Shown here one piece after another: positions 27,235 to 36,414 of a stretch of DNA of 64,000 nucleotides. This DNA is from Streptomyces diacarni (GTDB lineage: Bacteria; Actinomycetota; Actinomycetes; Streptomycetales; Streptomycetaceae), in the NCBI RefSeq assembly GCF_003323715.1, contig NZ_QOIN01000036.1, positions 124,001 through 188,000 of the forward strand. Reading direction: 5' to 3'. A model generated the notes under the pieces. It did no database searches, was not told where the DNA came from, and saw only the letters and a program-made list of their open reading frames with translations. A program made the position numbers and the translations under genes. Within the stretch, counting starts at the first letter, position 1; each line of letters begins with the position of its first letter.

Positions 27235-29918
27235 TGAGCGACTTCGACGCGTGCCGGGCCGCGGTGCGGGCCGCCGCCGAACGCGACGACGCCTCGGCGG
27301 TCCACGAGGCACTGGCCTCCGCTCCCGAGCTGTCGTGGGCGGTGGAGCTGCTGCGGCCCCTCCCCGAATATCTCCGTCTGCGCGCGCGGTTGCGGGCCGG
27401 CGAGGCCTACGGGCAGGCCGAGACGGAGCAGCGGCGTGCCGCGGCCATGTACATGCAGGTATCGGAGTCGCCGGAGCTGGAGGTGATGGGCCCACGCGAG
27501 CTGGAGGCCGTCGTACGGACGGTCGTCGCGGACAAGACTTCGGCGGCGGCCTGCAAACGGGCTTTCGGCGCCAGGCGGCTGCCGTGGGTGCTGCTGGACG
27601 TGCTGCCCGACGACGCCCGGCACCGCCTGCTGCGCCACTGCGTCGAGGTCTACCAAGACGCCGGGACACCGGAGCAGCGCGACAAGGCCGTGGTCCTGCA
27701 TGCCATGGCGTCCTCGGGCCGTCCTGACGACCTCATGGCGGCGGACCGTCAGCGCTTGCTGGAGGGCTACCGGGAGAACGTCGACTGGGCGCTGGAGAGT
27801 TACGACGTGGCCTGGGTGGAACTGGCCTCAGGGCGTCGGATCCCGCCGGCTCTCGGCGCGGAGATGCGGCGTGTGTACCACGACAGCCATCCCGTCAGGA
27901 CGTCGGCGTCCCGGGAAGTCCTGCGGCTGCTCGCCGAGCGCCACCCGGTGCTCAACGCCGGTGAGCGGTGGTCGGACCACGCGCTCGCCGAACTGGCTCA
28001 GCTGCCCGCTGCCTGGACCGACGTGCTGCGGCACGCCGCGACGCTGACGTCGGTCAAGCCTGGCGCACCCTGGGCACGGACCGCGCGGACCCTGCTCGCC
28101 GAGGTCGACGCGGAACGGTTCCCGGAGCGGGTGGCGGACTGGCTGGCCCTGCTGGGCGGCCCGCCCACACTGCCGCGTGAGCCGGGGTTCGCCTACGACC
28201 CGTACAACTACGAGGTGGCGCGCGGCCTGGTGTGGACGCTGACGCTCCTGCCCGGACAGGCGCAAACGCCCCGGGCGCTGGGCGCGGTGCTGGGTAGAGC
28301 GCTGCGCAAGCTACCGGGCGTGGGTCCGGGCATGCCGAAGCTCGCCAACGCGTGTGCGACGGCGCTGTGCACGATGGAGGGCGAGGCCGCCCTCGCGGAA
28401 CTCGCCCGGCTCACCACCCGGGTGACGTACAAGGCGACACTCAAGATTCTCCAGACCGGGCTGGACACGCGTGCCCGGGACCTGGGACTCGGCCGGGAGG
28501 AGATCGAGGAGCTGGCCGTTTACTCGTACGGGCTGTCGCAGGACGGCCGCCGGGTTGTGCACTTCGGCGACGAGGCGACGGAAGCGACCGCCGAGCTGGC
28601 GATCGACGGTGGCACCGCGGTGCTGCGCTGGCGGAACGCCGCCGGCAAGCCGGTCACGTCGGTGCCCGCCGCCGTACGCCGCGACCACGCCCGTCAGCTG
28701 AAGGAGCTCAGGGCCGAGGTCAAGGAGATCAACGCGACGCTGGGCGCGGTGGCCAAGCGCCTGGAGAGGGTCCTGCTCACCCGGCGCGCATGGCCCGCGC
28801 AGGTGTGGCGCGAGCGCTACCTGGAGCATCCGCTGGCCGGTACGGTCGCCCGCCGCCTGCTGTGGACGCTCGACGGCACGGCATGCCGCTCCACCGACGG
28901 CGCACTGCGCGACCTGGCGGGCGAGCCGGTGACGGGCCAGGGCACCGTGCGGCTGTGGCACCCGGTGGGCAGGACCGTCGAGGAGGTGATGGCCTGGCGG
29001 CAGCGCCTGGAGGACGAGCGGATCACCCAGCCCTTCAAACAGGCGCACCGCGAGGTCTACCTGCTCACCGACGCGGAACGGCGCACCGCCACCTACTCCA
29101 ACCGCTTCGCCGGGCACATCCTGGGCCAGCACAGGTTCCGCGCACTGGCGGCCCAGCGCGGCTGGCGCGACGCCGAGTTGCGGATATGCCATCACGACAC
29201 CTCCTACCCGCCCGCCGTGCGCGAACTGCCCGAGTGGGGGCTGCGCGCCGAATACTGGGTGCGCGGCGAGGGCGAGCCCGGCACCGTGCCCACCACCGAC
29301 TCGGGCGCCTACACGCTGCTGGCCACGGACCAGGTGAGGTTCTATCCGATCGACGCGCCGGGCAACACGATCAGCAGCGAAGGGAGGCAGGGGTTCTGCA
29401 TGCCGGGACCCCGGAAGGTGGACCCCGTGCCGCTGGAGGAGATACCGGCCCGGGTGCTCAGCGAGGTGCTCAGAGACGTCGACCTGTTCGTCGGCGTCGC
29501 GAGCGTGGCCGGTGACCCCACGTGGCAGGACGGCGGACCCGGCGGGCACTACGCCCGGTACTGGACCTCCGTCGGCTTCGGCGAGCTGAGCGAGACCGCG
29601 CGGACCCGCCACGACCTGCTGGCGCGGCTGCTGCCCCGGCTGGCCATCGGCGACCGGTGCCACGTCGAGGGCCGCTTCCTGCACGTCAAGGGCGCACTGC
29701 ACACATACAGGATCCACCTGGGGTCGGGGAACGTCCTGCTGGACCCGGGGGACCGGTACCTGTGCGTCCTCGCGAAGAGCGAGCCCTCGTCCTCCGCGCA
29801 CGTGTATCTGCCGTTCGACGGCGACTGGACACTGTCGGTGATCCTCAGCAAGGCGCTGATGCTGGCCGACGACACACAGATCACCGACCCGGTCCTTCTC
29901 GAACAGCTCCGAGGGTGA
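27234..29918 (+). CDS. DUF4132 domain protein
   Basis: An 894-residue cytosolic protein. The first two thirds are helical and repeat-like, without known motifs. From about residue 600 it carries the DUF4132 block of E. coli YehI and MolR-type proteins: QPFKQAHREVYLLT, TYSNRFAGHILGQHRFRALA, DLFVGVASVAGDPTW and HTYRIHLGSGNVLLDPGDRY. The WGR domain often found with it is absent. No biochemical role is established for the family. It ends only 9 bases from the convergent SARP gene, with no terminator between. Confidence 0.82.
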   Translation: MSDFDACRAAVRAAAERDDASAVHEALASAPELSWAVELLRPLPEYLRLRARLRAGEAYGQAETEQRRAAAMYMQVSESPELEVMGPRELEAVVRTVVADKTSAAACKRAFGARRLPWVLLDVLPDDARHRLLRHCVEVYQDAGTPEQRDKAVVLHAMASSGRPDDLMAADRQRLLEGYRENVDWALESYDVAWVELASGRRIPPALGAEMRRVYHDSHPVRTSASREVLRLLAERHPVLNAGERWSDHALAELAQLPAAWTDVLRHAATLTSVKPGAPWARTARTLLAEVDAERFPERVADWLALLGGPPTLPREPGFAYDPYNYEVARGLVWTLTLLPGQAQTPRALGAVLGRALRKLPGVGPGMPKLANACATALCTMEGEAALAELARLTTRVTYKATLKILQTGLDTRARDLGLGREEIEELAVYSYGLSQDGRRVVHFGDEATEATAELAIDGGTAVLRWRNAAGKPVTSVPAAVRRDHARQLKELRAEVKEINATLGAVAKRLERVLLTRRAWPAQVWRERYLEHPLAGTVARRLLWTLDGTACRSTDGALRDLAGEPVTGQGTVRLWHPVGRTVEEVMAWRQRLEDERITQPFKQAHREVYLLTDAERRTATYSNRFAGHILGQHRFRALAAQRGWRDAELRICHHDTSYPPAVRELPEWGLRAEYWVRGEGEPGTVPTTDSGAYTLLATDQVRFYPIDAPGNTISSEGRQGFCMPGPRKVDPVPLEEIPARVLSEVLRDVDLFVGVASVAGDPTWQDGGPGGHYARYWTSVGFGELSETARTRHDLLARLLPRLAIGDRCHVEGRFLHVKGALHTYRIHLGSGNVLLDPGDRYLCVLAKSEPSSSAHVYLPFDGDWTLSVILSKALMLADDTQITDPVLLEQLRG

Positions 29919-29927
29919 CGCAGCACC

Positions 29928-32471
29928 TCAGCCGTCGGCGCGGCCTCTGGCGTGGAGCCGCATCAGGTTGTGCAGCCGGTAGCGCCCGGGCCCGGCCGAC
30001 TCCAGCAGGGAGCTGTCGACCAGGGCCTCCAACAGGTCCTCGGCCTCTTCCGCCGAGCGGTCGAGGAGCGCGGCGGCGGCGGACAGCGGGATGTCGGGGC
30101 CCTCGGTGAGCCCGAGCAGGCGGAACGCCCTGGCCTGCTCCGCGTCCAGGTGGGCGTAGCCGAGTTCGAAGGTGGCCCCGACGGCCTGGTCGCCGGCCTG
30201 CAACTCGTCCAGTCGGCGGCGCTCGTCGGCCAGCTTGGCGGCGAGCACGGACACGGTCCACGTCCGGCGGGCCGAGAGCCTGGCGGCCGCGATGCGCAGC
30301 GCCAGCGGCAGGAACCCGCACGCCGCCACGACATCCATCGCGGCCTCCCGCTCCGCGCCGACGCGTTCCGCCCCCACGACGCGGGAGAAGAGGGCCATGG
30401 CCTCGCCGGGGCCCAGCACGTCCAGATCGACGAGGCGGGCACCGGCCAGGTCGACCATGCGGACGCGGCTGGTCACCAGCGCCGCGCAACCCGCGGTGCC
30501 CGGGAGGAGGGGGCGGACCTGGGCGGCGTCGCGGGCGTTGTCGAGCAGGATCAGGACACGCCGCCCCGCCAGCAGCGAACGGAAGAGCGCCGCACGCTCC
30601 TCGACGCCCTCCGGGAGGGAGGCGTCGTCGGTTCCCAGGGAGCGGAGGAACCCCCCGAGCACGGCCGCGCGGTCCGCGGGAGAGGCGCCGGTCCCCTGGA
30701 GGTCGACGTAGAGCTGTCCGTCGGGGAACCGGTCGGCCACGGCGTGCCCGAGGTGGACGGCCAGCGCCGTCTTGCCGACGCCGCCGATACCCGCGAGGGC
30801 CATGACGGTGCCGTCGGCCCGCGCGAGCTGGGCGCCGAGCCGGGCGACGAGCGCGTCACGGCCGGTGAAGTCCGGGAGAGTGGCCGGGAGTTGCGCGGGC
30901 CGGGCGAACGTCCGTGGCTGCGCGGTGCCGCTCTCGTCCGGGCACGCCAGGCTCTCGTCGGCCGCCAGGATGCGCTGCTGGAGCTCCGTCAGCTCCGGGC
31001 CCGGGTCGACACCGAGCTCGTCGGCGAGCAGCCGCCGGATGTCGGCGTGCACGGCCAGCGCCTCGGCCTGGCGGCCGCTGCGGTAGAGGGCGAGCATCAG
31101 CAGCTCGCGCAGCCGCTCCCGCAGCGGGTGCGAAGCGGCGAGCGCGGTCAGACCGACGACGGCCTCCGCATGCCGGCCGAGCCGCAGGTCCAGGTCGTAC
31201 CGCAGCTCCAACAAGCTCATCCGCCACTCCGTCAGGCGGGCGCGCTGGGCCTCCGCGTACGGGCCCGGTACGTGGGCGAGCGGTTCCCCGCTCCACTGGG
31301 CGAGGGCCGCGTCGTACAGCTCACAGGCCCTGACCAGGTCACCGCCCGAGACGGCCGTGTCGGCCTGCGCGGCCAGCCGACGCGCGGTCTCCACATCGAG
31401 CGACGTACCGTCTCCGTCTCCGTCGCCCAGCGCGTAGCCGCCGGACTCGCTGACCAGCAGGTCGCCGTCGGGCCCGAGCGCCTTGCGGATGCGCGAGGCG
31501 TAGGTGCGCAACGCCGCCCTCGCCAGCTCGGGGGGCTCCTCGCCCCAGATCGCGTCGATCAACTCCTCGGCCGTCGCGGTGTGCCCGCCGCGCAGCAGGA
31601 GCGCCGCGAGCAGCGCCTTCTGCTGAGGCGACCCCAGCGCCAGAGGCTGCTCACCGCGCCAGACGCGTACGGGACCGAGAACGGTGAGGCGCAGTGCGCC
31701 GGCGCGCGGCGGGACGGGGCCCGTACGGGGCCCGGGCGCGAGCCCGGACCGGGGCGCGGGGAGAGGCTGCGCCCGAGCCACGTGTGCACCGGAGAAGAGA
31801 CCCTCCACAAGGAACGGGCCCCCTTCGCGCAGGGGTTCGCGGAAGGCCTCTTCGCCGGGCTCGCGGAAAGTGGCCTCCTCGCGAGGCGGGGCCACACCGG
31901 TGCCCGGCGGCGTGCGCGTGACCACCCGCCGCCACGCCTCCATCCACGGGCGCCGCTCCCTGGCGGGAACCTCACAGGCGTCCAGGAACGCGACCAGTTG
32001 CCGCTCGTCCCGCGGCACCGTCTGCCCGCGCAGAATGCGGTGGACCGTGCTGTGCGGCAGCGCGCCGTAACCGCCCGCGCGGCGCTCCATCGTCCGCAAC
32101 GGGGGCCCGCCCGCCGCGCTGTAGAGGCCCCACAGCGCGGCCGACAGGCCCGGCAGATCCGCGACGGTCTCCGGGGCCAGTGCCACACGGCCCCCCGCGG
32201 CGCCGTGCAACTGCTCCTGCCGAGCCCTCCGCCACATGCGCAAGGCCACCTCCACCGACACGCCGCACCCCCGGGCGTACGCCTCGACAACGGGCCCCGT
32301 GGGCACCGACGCCGCCGAAGCGGCCCGTTGCAGCGTCGTGGCATGCAGCCCGGTGCGCGCGGCCAGCTGAGCGTAGGTCAGGCCTTCCGCCGCCCGCTGA
32401 TGCCGCAGCCACCTGACGAGATCGGCGAGCGCCCGGTTCGGTGTGGTGATCGGCTTCTCCCTGCGCCCCAC
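29928..32471 (-). CDS. SARP-type regulator with NB-ARC ATPase domain (AfsR/DnrI-like)
   Basis: An 847-residue regulator. Residues 10-85 form an XRE-like helix-turn-helix (LTYAQLAARTGLHATTLQRA), and about 130-190 a second one of the same type. A SARP winged helix lies near 260-345 (LRLTVLGPVRVWRGEQPLAL), a bacterial transcriptional activation domain near 350-500, and an NB-ARC domain from about 520 with Walker A GIGGVGKTALAV (about 559-570), Walker B RVLILLDNA and GFLPLALRIAAARL. It stops just after the winged-helix part, so it lacks the TPR tail of AfsR. Such proteins activate secondary-metabolite clusters, but none is nearby. The small membrane-protein gene precedes it by 12 bases. Confidence 0.85.
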   Translation of the reverse strand: MGRREKPITTPNRALADLVRWLRHQRAAEGLTYAQLAARTGLHATTLQRAASAASVPTGPVVEAYARGCGVSVEVALRMWRRARQEQLHGAAGGRVALAPETVADLPGLSAALWGLYSAAGGPPLRTMERRAGGYGALPHSTVHRILRGQTVPRDERQLVAFLDACEVPARERRPWMEAWRRVVTRTPPGTGVAPPREEATFREPGEEAFREPLREGGPFLVEGLFSGAHVARAQPLPAPRSGLAPGPRTGPVPPRAGALRLTVLGPVRVWRGEQPLALGSPQQKALLAALLLRGGHTATAEELIDAIWGEEPPELARAALRTYASRIRKALGPDGDLLVSESGGYALGDGDGDGTSLDVETARRLAAQADTAVSGGDLVRACELYDAALAQWSGEPLAHVPGPYAEAQRARLTEWRMSLLELRYDLDLRLGRHAEAVVGLTALAASHPLRERLRELLMLALYRSGRQAEALAVHADIRRLLADELGVDPGPELTELQQRILAADESLACPDESGTAQPRTFARPAQLPATLPDFTGRDALVARLGAQLARADGTVMALAGIGGVGKTALAVHLGHAVADRFPDGQLYVDLQGTGASPADRAAVLGGFLRSLGTDDASLPEGVEERAALFRSLLAGRRVLILLDNARDAAQVRPLLPGTAGCAALVTSRVRMVDLAGARLVDLDVLGPGEAMALFSRVVGAERVGAEREAAMDVVAACGFLPLALRIAAARLSARRTWTVSVLAAKLADERRRLDELQAGDQAVGATFELGYAHLDAEQARAFRLLGLTEGPDIPLSAAAALLDRSAEEAEDLLEALVDSSLLESAGPGRYRLHNLMRLHARGRADG

Positions 32472-32483
32472 GTCGAGACACCC

Positions 32484-32822
32484 TCAAGCCTGAGAGCCGG
32501 CCTGCAGCCCCCGTATCACCAGGCGGCCCACCCGGCTGCCGCCGCGCAGCGCGAGCAGCACGCCGAGCGCGACGAGCCCGGCGGCCCCCAGCACGTCGCG
32601 GACCGCGGGAGGCGGCGTCCCGGTGACCGTCAACGCGCTCGCCAGCACGGCGATCACCACGATGACCACGACCTCCGACGGGCCGGGCCCGCCCTGGTCG
32701 TGCGGGTTCGGACCGACACAGCGAGCCGGAGAAGCCGGAGAAGCCGGAGAAGCCGGGAAAGCCGAGGAAGTCGGGGAAGGGATCGCCCCGGCGCGGCGGG
32801 CCGGGAAGGGAAGGCGGAACAT
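32484..32822 (-). CDS. Small two-span membrane protein upstream of the SARP gene
   Basis: A 112-residue protein with a Pro/Ser/Ala repeat-like head (FPASPASPASPA) and two hydrophobic helices (VVVIVVIAVLASALTV and DVLGAAGLVALGVLLALRGG). A strong AGGAGG ribosome site precedes the ATG at 32822, which makes it a real gene. It ends 12 bases before the regulator starts, so the two are probably co-transcribed and it could anchor or signal to the NB-ARC protein; this is inference from position. Confidence 0.6.
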   Translation of the reverse strand: MFRLPFPARRAGAIPSPTSSAFPASPASPASPARCVGPNPHDQGGPGPSEVVVIVVIAVLASALTVTGTPPPAVRDVLGAAGLVALGVLLALRGGSRVGRLVIRGLQAGSQA

Positions 32823-33265
32823 GGACCGTGCCTCCTGAGATCGTCCGCCCGGGCGTTACGAGCCGGGCGCGTTGCGGGCTCCACATGTCTGCACGGCCGA
32901 CCGGTGCTTGCCGACACCGGCGGCTGGAGAAGCATCGTGCCACTCCCCGCACCCGGAAGCAGGGGCCCGAAGGGGGCAGGGGGAGTTGATGCGTTCCCGT
33001 CCCGGACGCCGGGCCCGGAACGGCCGGGGCCTGACGCTGCCGACACGGGTGTGACCAGCGGCGGAACACCCGCCGGTGGGGCGGCGCCACGCTACCGCGC
33101 CCGAAGATGCGCGCCCGTCCCAGCTCCGCTTGCCGATTGGTGACCGGCCTCTGCGAGCATCGTCGGCGTACGGGAGAACTCCCGTACCGCTCCCTGAGAG
33201 TTGCGGGCTCCACCGAGACGAGCAGGGACACGAGGCGGACACGCGTTGCCGCGCGTCACCGCTTA

Positions 33266-33295
33266 CGGGGCCGGCGTGCGCGCACGCCGGCCCCG
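33266..33295. repeat. 30-bp perfect palindrome
   Basis: The arms CGGGGCCGGCGTGCG and CGCACGCCGGCCCCG meet without a spacer. It overlaps the 58-bp palindrome that follows by 9 bases, so only one of the two hairpins can form at a time. It lies in the long non-coding gap 32823-34332. Confidence 0.85.
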
Positions 33296-33344
33296 CCACG
33301 AGGCGTGCCCGGTCCGGACCGGGCACGCCTCGTGGCGGGGCCGG
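33287..33344. repeat. 58-bp perfect palindrome without spacer
   Basis: Two 29-base arms (33287-33315 and 33316-33344) are exact inverse complements, centred on GGTCC/GGACC. This is longer than an ordinary terminator stem and has no loop. It could be a cruciform, a strong bidirectional terminator or an assembly artefact at a hairpin. No gene overlaps it. Confidence 0.85.
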
Positions 33345-33509
33345 ACACGCCGGTGCGGCCCCGGCGCTGCCGCGCCGATGCCTGTGCCGCCGCCAGCACC
33401 CGACCTGGGCCGCCCGAGCCCAGAGCGAGCAGCCCCGGACCCGGGCCGACGGTGCCCACCCGGGCCATCGGACCCGCCAGGACCACCCGCCTCCACCCGC
33501 CCCATCCGA

Positions 33510-33955
33510 CCTGCCCGAGCCGACCCACCCCACCGGCCCACTCGGCCCCGGACCGCCCCCGCTGGCCCGGCCGATCCCGCCGCCCGGGCCACCGGCTGAC
33601 CCGCGCCACTCGACCCACTCGGCGTACCGGGCCGATCCGGCCCACCGAGCCGACCCGGCCAATCGGGGCCGATCCGGGCGGCCGGACCCCCGAGCCACCC
33701 GGCCAACCCGGGCCGACTCGGTTCACTCGGCCGATCCGGCCGACCCGGGCCCACCGGCCCACCGTGGGGCCCGGCCCACCGAGCCGACTGGGCCACCCGG
33801 GCCACCGGGCCGCCCCGGGGCACTCGACCGACCAGGCCCGCCGACCCGGCCGACCCGGGCCCACCGGCCGACCGGGCTCACCCGGCGAACCCGACCGGCC
33901 CGGCCGACGCGGCCGAACCAGCCGCCCGCCACCCGGCCCCCCGGCCGGGTGGCCC
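33510..33955. repeat. Degenerate 9-base repeat array (CCGACCCGG type)
   Basis: About 450 bases of diverged units of roughly 9 bases around CCGACCCGG / CCGGCCCAC. Because the unit is a multiple of three, it yields long false open frames (TRPTR-type peptides), none with a ribosome site. The rest of the gap 32823-34332 holds the two palindromes and nothing else I can support. Confidence 0.7.
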
Positions 33956-34228
33956 AGCGTTGGTGTGTCCGGGCGGGGTGGGTGGGGGAGGGGCGTCGTG
34001 GGGCGTGGACGTAGGTTTGGGAATCGCACAGGGATTCGAGTGCGGGTGGCCGGTCGCCCGGCTGCCGCGGTGTGAGATACGAGTCATCCGGGTCACCGGA
34101 GGCATGGGGGGCGGGTGCGAGGGAACAGCCGGACCCACCTCGCGCGGGTGTCCGCACACGCCGCGCGGGGCTGCCATTCGTGTGACTGATATGGCACCGG
34201 CCGGTGAACCTGAACGTCGGCGGAACAT

Positions 34229-34234
34229 TAGACT
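34229..34234 (+). promoter_or_regulatory. Candidate -10 of dxs
   Basis: TAGACT lies about 95 bases upstream of the dxs GTG, with a weak TGAACC -35 18 bases further up. The support is moderate. Confidence 0.3.
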
Positions 34235-34332
34235 CTGGAAGACCGCCCGGCCGAAGGGTTGGGGAGGAATCGGTACGGTCCGACAACGACAGCTCGACAG
34301 CGTGTTCACACGCTCGAAGCAAGGAGGTACGG

Positions 34333-36270
34333 GTGGCGTTGCTGACCCGCATCACGGGACCACGCGATCTGGACCGGCTCACTCCGGAGCAGCTGGAGAC
34401 GCTGGCAGGGGAGATCCGCACCTTCCTGGTGGAGGCGGTCTCCAAGACCGGCGGGCACCTGGGCCCGAACCTCGGCGTGGTCGAGCTGACCCTCGCCCTG
34501 CACCGCGTCTTCGACTCCCCCAAGGACAAGGTCCTCTTCGACACCGGGCACCAGTCCTACGTGCACAAGGTGCTCACCGGGCGGCAGGACTTCTCCCGGC
34601 TGCGCGCGAAGGGGGGCCTGTCGGGCTACCCCTCGCGGGCCGAGTCGGCGCACGACGTGATCGAGAACAGCCACGCCTCCACGGTGCTGGGCTGGGCCGA
34701 CGGGCTGGCCAAGGCGAACGAGGTCCGGGGCAGTGACGACCACGTGGTGGCCGTCATCGGTGACGGCGCGCTGACCGGCGGTATGGCGTGGGAGGCGCTG
34801 AACAACATCGCCGCGGCGAAGGACCGTCCGCTGGTGATCGTCGTCAACGACAACGAGCGCTCCTACTCGCCCACCATCGGCGGCCTGGCCAACCACCTGG
34901 CCACCCTCCGCACCACCGACGGCTACGAGCGCTTCCTGGCCCGCGGCAAGGACGTGCTCAACCGCACCCCCGTGGTCGGCAAGCCGCTGTACGAGACGCT
35001 GCACGGCGCCAAGAAGGGGCTCAAGGACTTCATCGCGCCGCAGGGCATGTTCGAGGACCTGGGTCTGAAGTACGTCGGGCCGATCGACGGGCACGACATC
35101 GCCGCCGTCGAGTCCGCGCTCCAGCGCGCCAAGCGCTTCGGTGGTCCCGTGCTGGTCCACTGCCTCACCGAGAAGGGCCGCGGCTACCAGCCCGCCCGCC
35201 AGGACGAGGCCGACCAGTTCCACGCCGTCGGCGTCATCCATCCCGACACCGGACTGCCCGTCAAGTCCTCCGGGGCCGACTGGACCTCCGTCTTCAGTGA
35301 CGAGATGGTCAAGCTCGGCCGGGAGCGCGAGGACATCGTCGCCATCACGGCCGCGATGATGCGCCCCGTGGGGCTGCACGCCTTCGCGCAGGAGTTCCCC
35401 GAGCGGGTCTACGACGTGGGCATCGCCGAGCAGCACGGCGCGGTCTCCGCCGCCGGGCTCGCCACGGGCGGACTCCACCCCGTCTTCGCCGTGTACGCGA
35501 CGTTCCTCAACCGCGCCTTCGACCAGCTCCTGATGGATGTGGCCCTGCACAGGTGCGGTGTCACCTTCGTGTTGGACCGGGCCGGTGTCACGGGCAGCGA
35601 CGGTGCCTCCCACAACGGCATGTGGGACATGTCCCTGTTGCAGTGCGTGCCGGGCCTGCGGCTGGCCGCGCCCCGCGACGCCGAGCAGGTGCGCGCGCAG
35701 CTGCGTGAGGCCGTCCGGGTCGACGACGCGCCCACGGTGGTGCGCTACTCCAAGGGCGCGGTCGGCCCCGCGGTGCCCGCGGTGCGCCGGGTGGGCGGCA
35801 TGGACGTGCTGCGGGAGCCGGCGGACGGCCCGGGCGCGGATGTGCTGCTGGTGTCGGTGGGCGCGCTCGCTCCGATGTGTCTGGAGATCGCCGACCTGCT
35901 CGACAAGCAGGGCATCACCACCACCGTGGTCGACCCCCGGTGGGTCAAGCCGGTGGACGAGGCGCTGCCGCCGCTGGCCGAGCGGCACCGGGTCGTCGTC
36001 ACCGTCGAGGACAACAGCCGGGCGGGCGGTGTGGGCTCCGCCGTCGCGCAGGCGCTGCGGGACGCGGGCGTCGACGTGCCGCTGCGCGACTTCGGCATCC
36101 CCGAGAAGTTCCTGGACCACGGCAGCCGCAAGGAGATCATGGCGGAGATCGGGCTCACCGCGCCCGACGTGGCCCGCCAGGTCACCGGACTCGTCGCCAA
36201 GCTGGACGGCCGCGGCCCTGACCCCAGCGGCCCGCAGGTCAGTGCCTGGGAGGGCGCGACCCCCTCGTAG
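34333..36270 (+). CDS. dxs: 1-deoxy-D-xylulose-5-phosphate synthase
   Basis: A 645-residue thiamine-diphosphate enzyme that condenses pyruvate and glyceraldehyde-3-phosphate, the first step of the MEP isoprenoid pathway. The TPP/Mg motif [16 protein letters not shown], the transketolase-type [18 protein letters not shown] and the N-terminal [20 protein letters not shown] are present. The GTG at 34333 has AAGGAGG 6 bases upstream. It corresponds by position to S. coelicolor SCO6013. The following gene is separated by 144 bases and is probably independent. Confidence 0.96.
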   Translation: MALLTRITGPRDLDRLTPEQLETLAGEIRTFLVEAVSKTGGHLGPNLGVVELTLALHRVFDSPKDKVLFDTGHQSYVHKVLTGRQDFSRLRAKGGLSGYPSRAESAHDVIENSHASTVLGWADGLAKANEVRGSDDHVVAVIGDGALTGGMAWEALNNIAAAKDRPLVIVVNDNERSYSPTIGGLANHLATLRTTDGYERFLARGKDVLNRTPVVGKPLYETLHGAKKGLKDFIAPQGMFEDLGLKYVGPIDGHDIAAVESALQRAKRFGGPVLVHCLTEKGRGYQPARQDEADQFHAVGVIHPDTGLPVKSSGADWTSVFSDEMVKLGREREDIVAITAAMMRPVGLHAFAQEFPERVYDVGIAEQHGAVSAAGLATGGLHPVFAVYATFLNRAFDQLLMDVALHRCGVTFVLDRAGVTGSDGASHNGMWDMSLLQCVPGLRLAAPRDAEQVRAQLREAVRVDDAPTVVRYSKGAVGPAVPAVRRVGGMDVLREPADGPGADVLLVSVGALAPMCLEIADLLDKQGITTTVVDPRWVKPVDEALPPLAERHRVVVTVEDNSRAGGVGSAVAQALRDAGVDVPLRDFGIPEKFLDHGSRKEIMAEIGLTAPDVARQVTGLVAKLDGRGPDPSGPQVSAWEGATPS

Positions 36271-36401
36271 CGGCGTCGCGCCCGCCCGCGTACGGTGTGC
36301 GCCGCGTCGGCCTCTTACGGCGCCCGTCGCCCCTCCGCCCCGTTGTGGGCCGAGAGGGCGGCGCGCGCCGGGGGTGGCGGCCCGTCCGTGGCGGGCCTCG
36401 C

Positions 36402-36407
36402 TAGATT
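36402..36407 (+). promoter_or_regulatory. -10 of a leaderless promoter
   Basis: TAGATT ends 7 bases before the ATG at 36415, and no ribosome site is present, as in leaderless Streptomyces messages. Confidence 0.45.
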
Positions 36408-36414
36408 GGGGCGT

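Noticed and set aside
33287..33344. Attachment site or insertion-sequence end
   Set aside because: No integrase, transposase, flanking direct repeat or tRNA is present, so a hairpin is the simpler reading.
33076..34014. Pro/Thr/Arg repeat open frames in the 9-base array
   Set aside because: Generated by the repeat period being a multiple of three; no ribosome site and no conserved domain.
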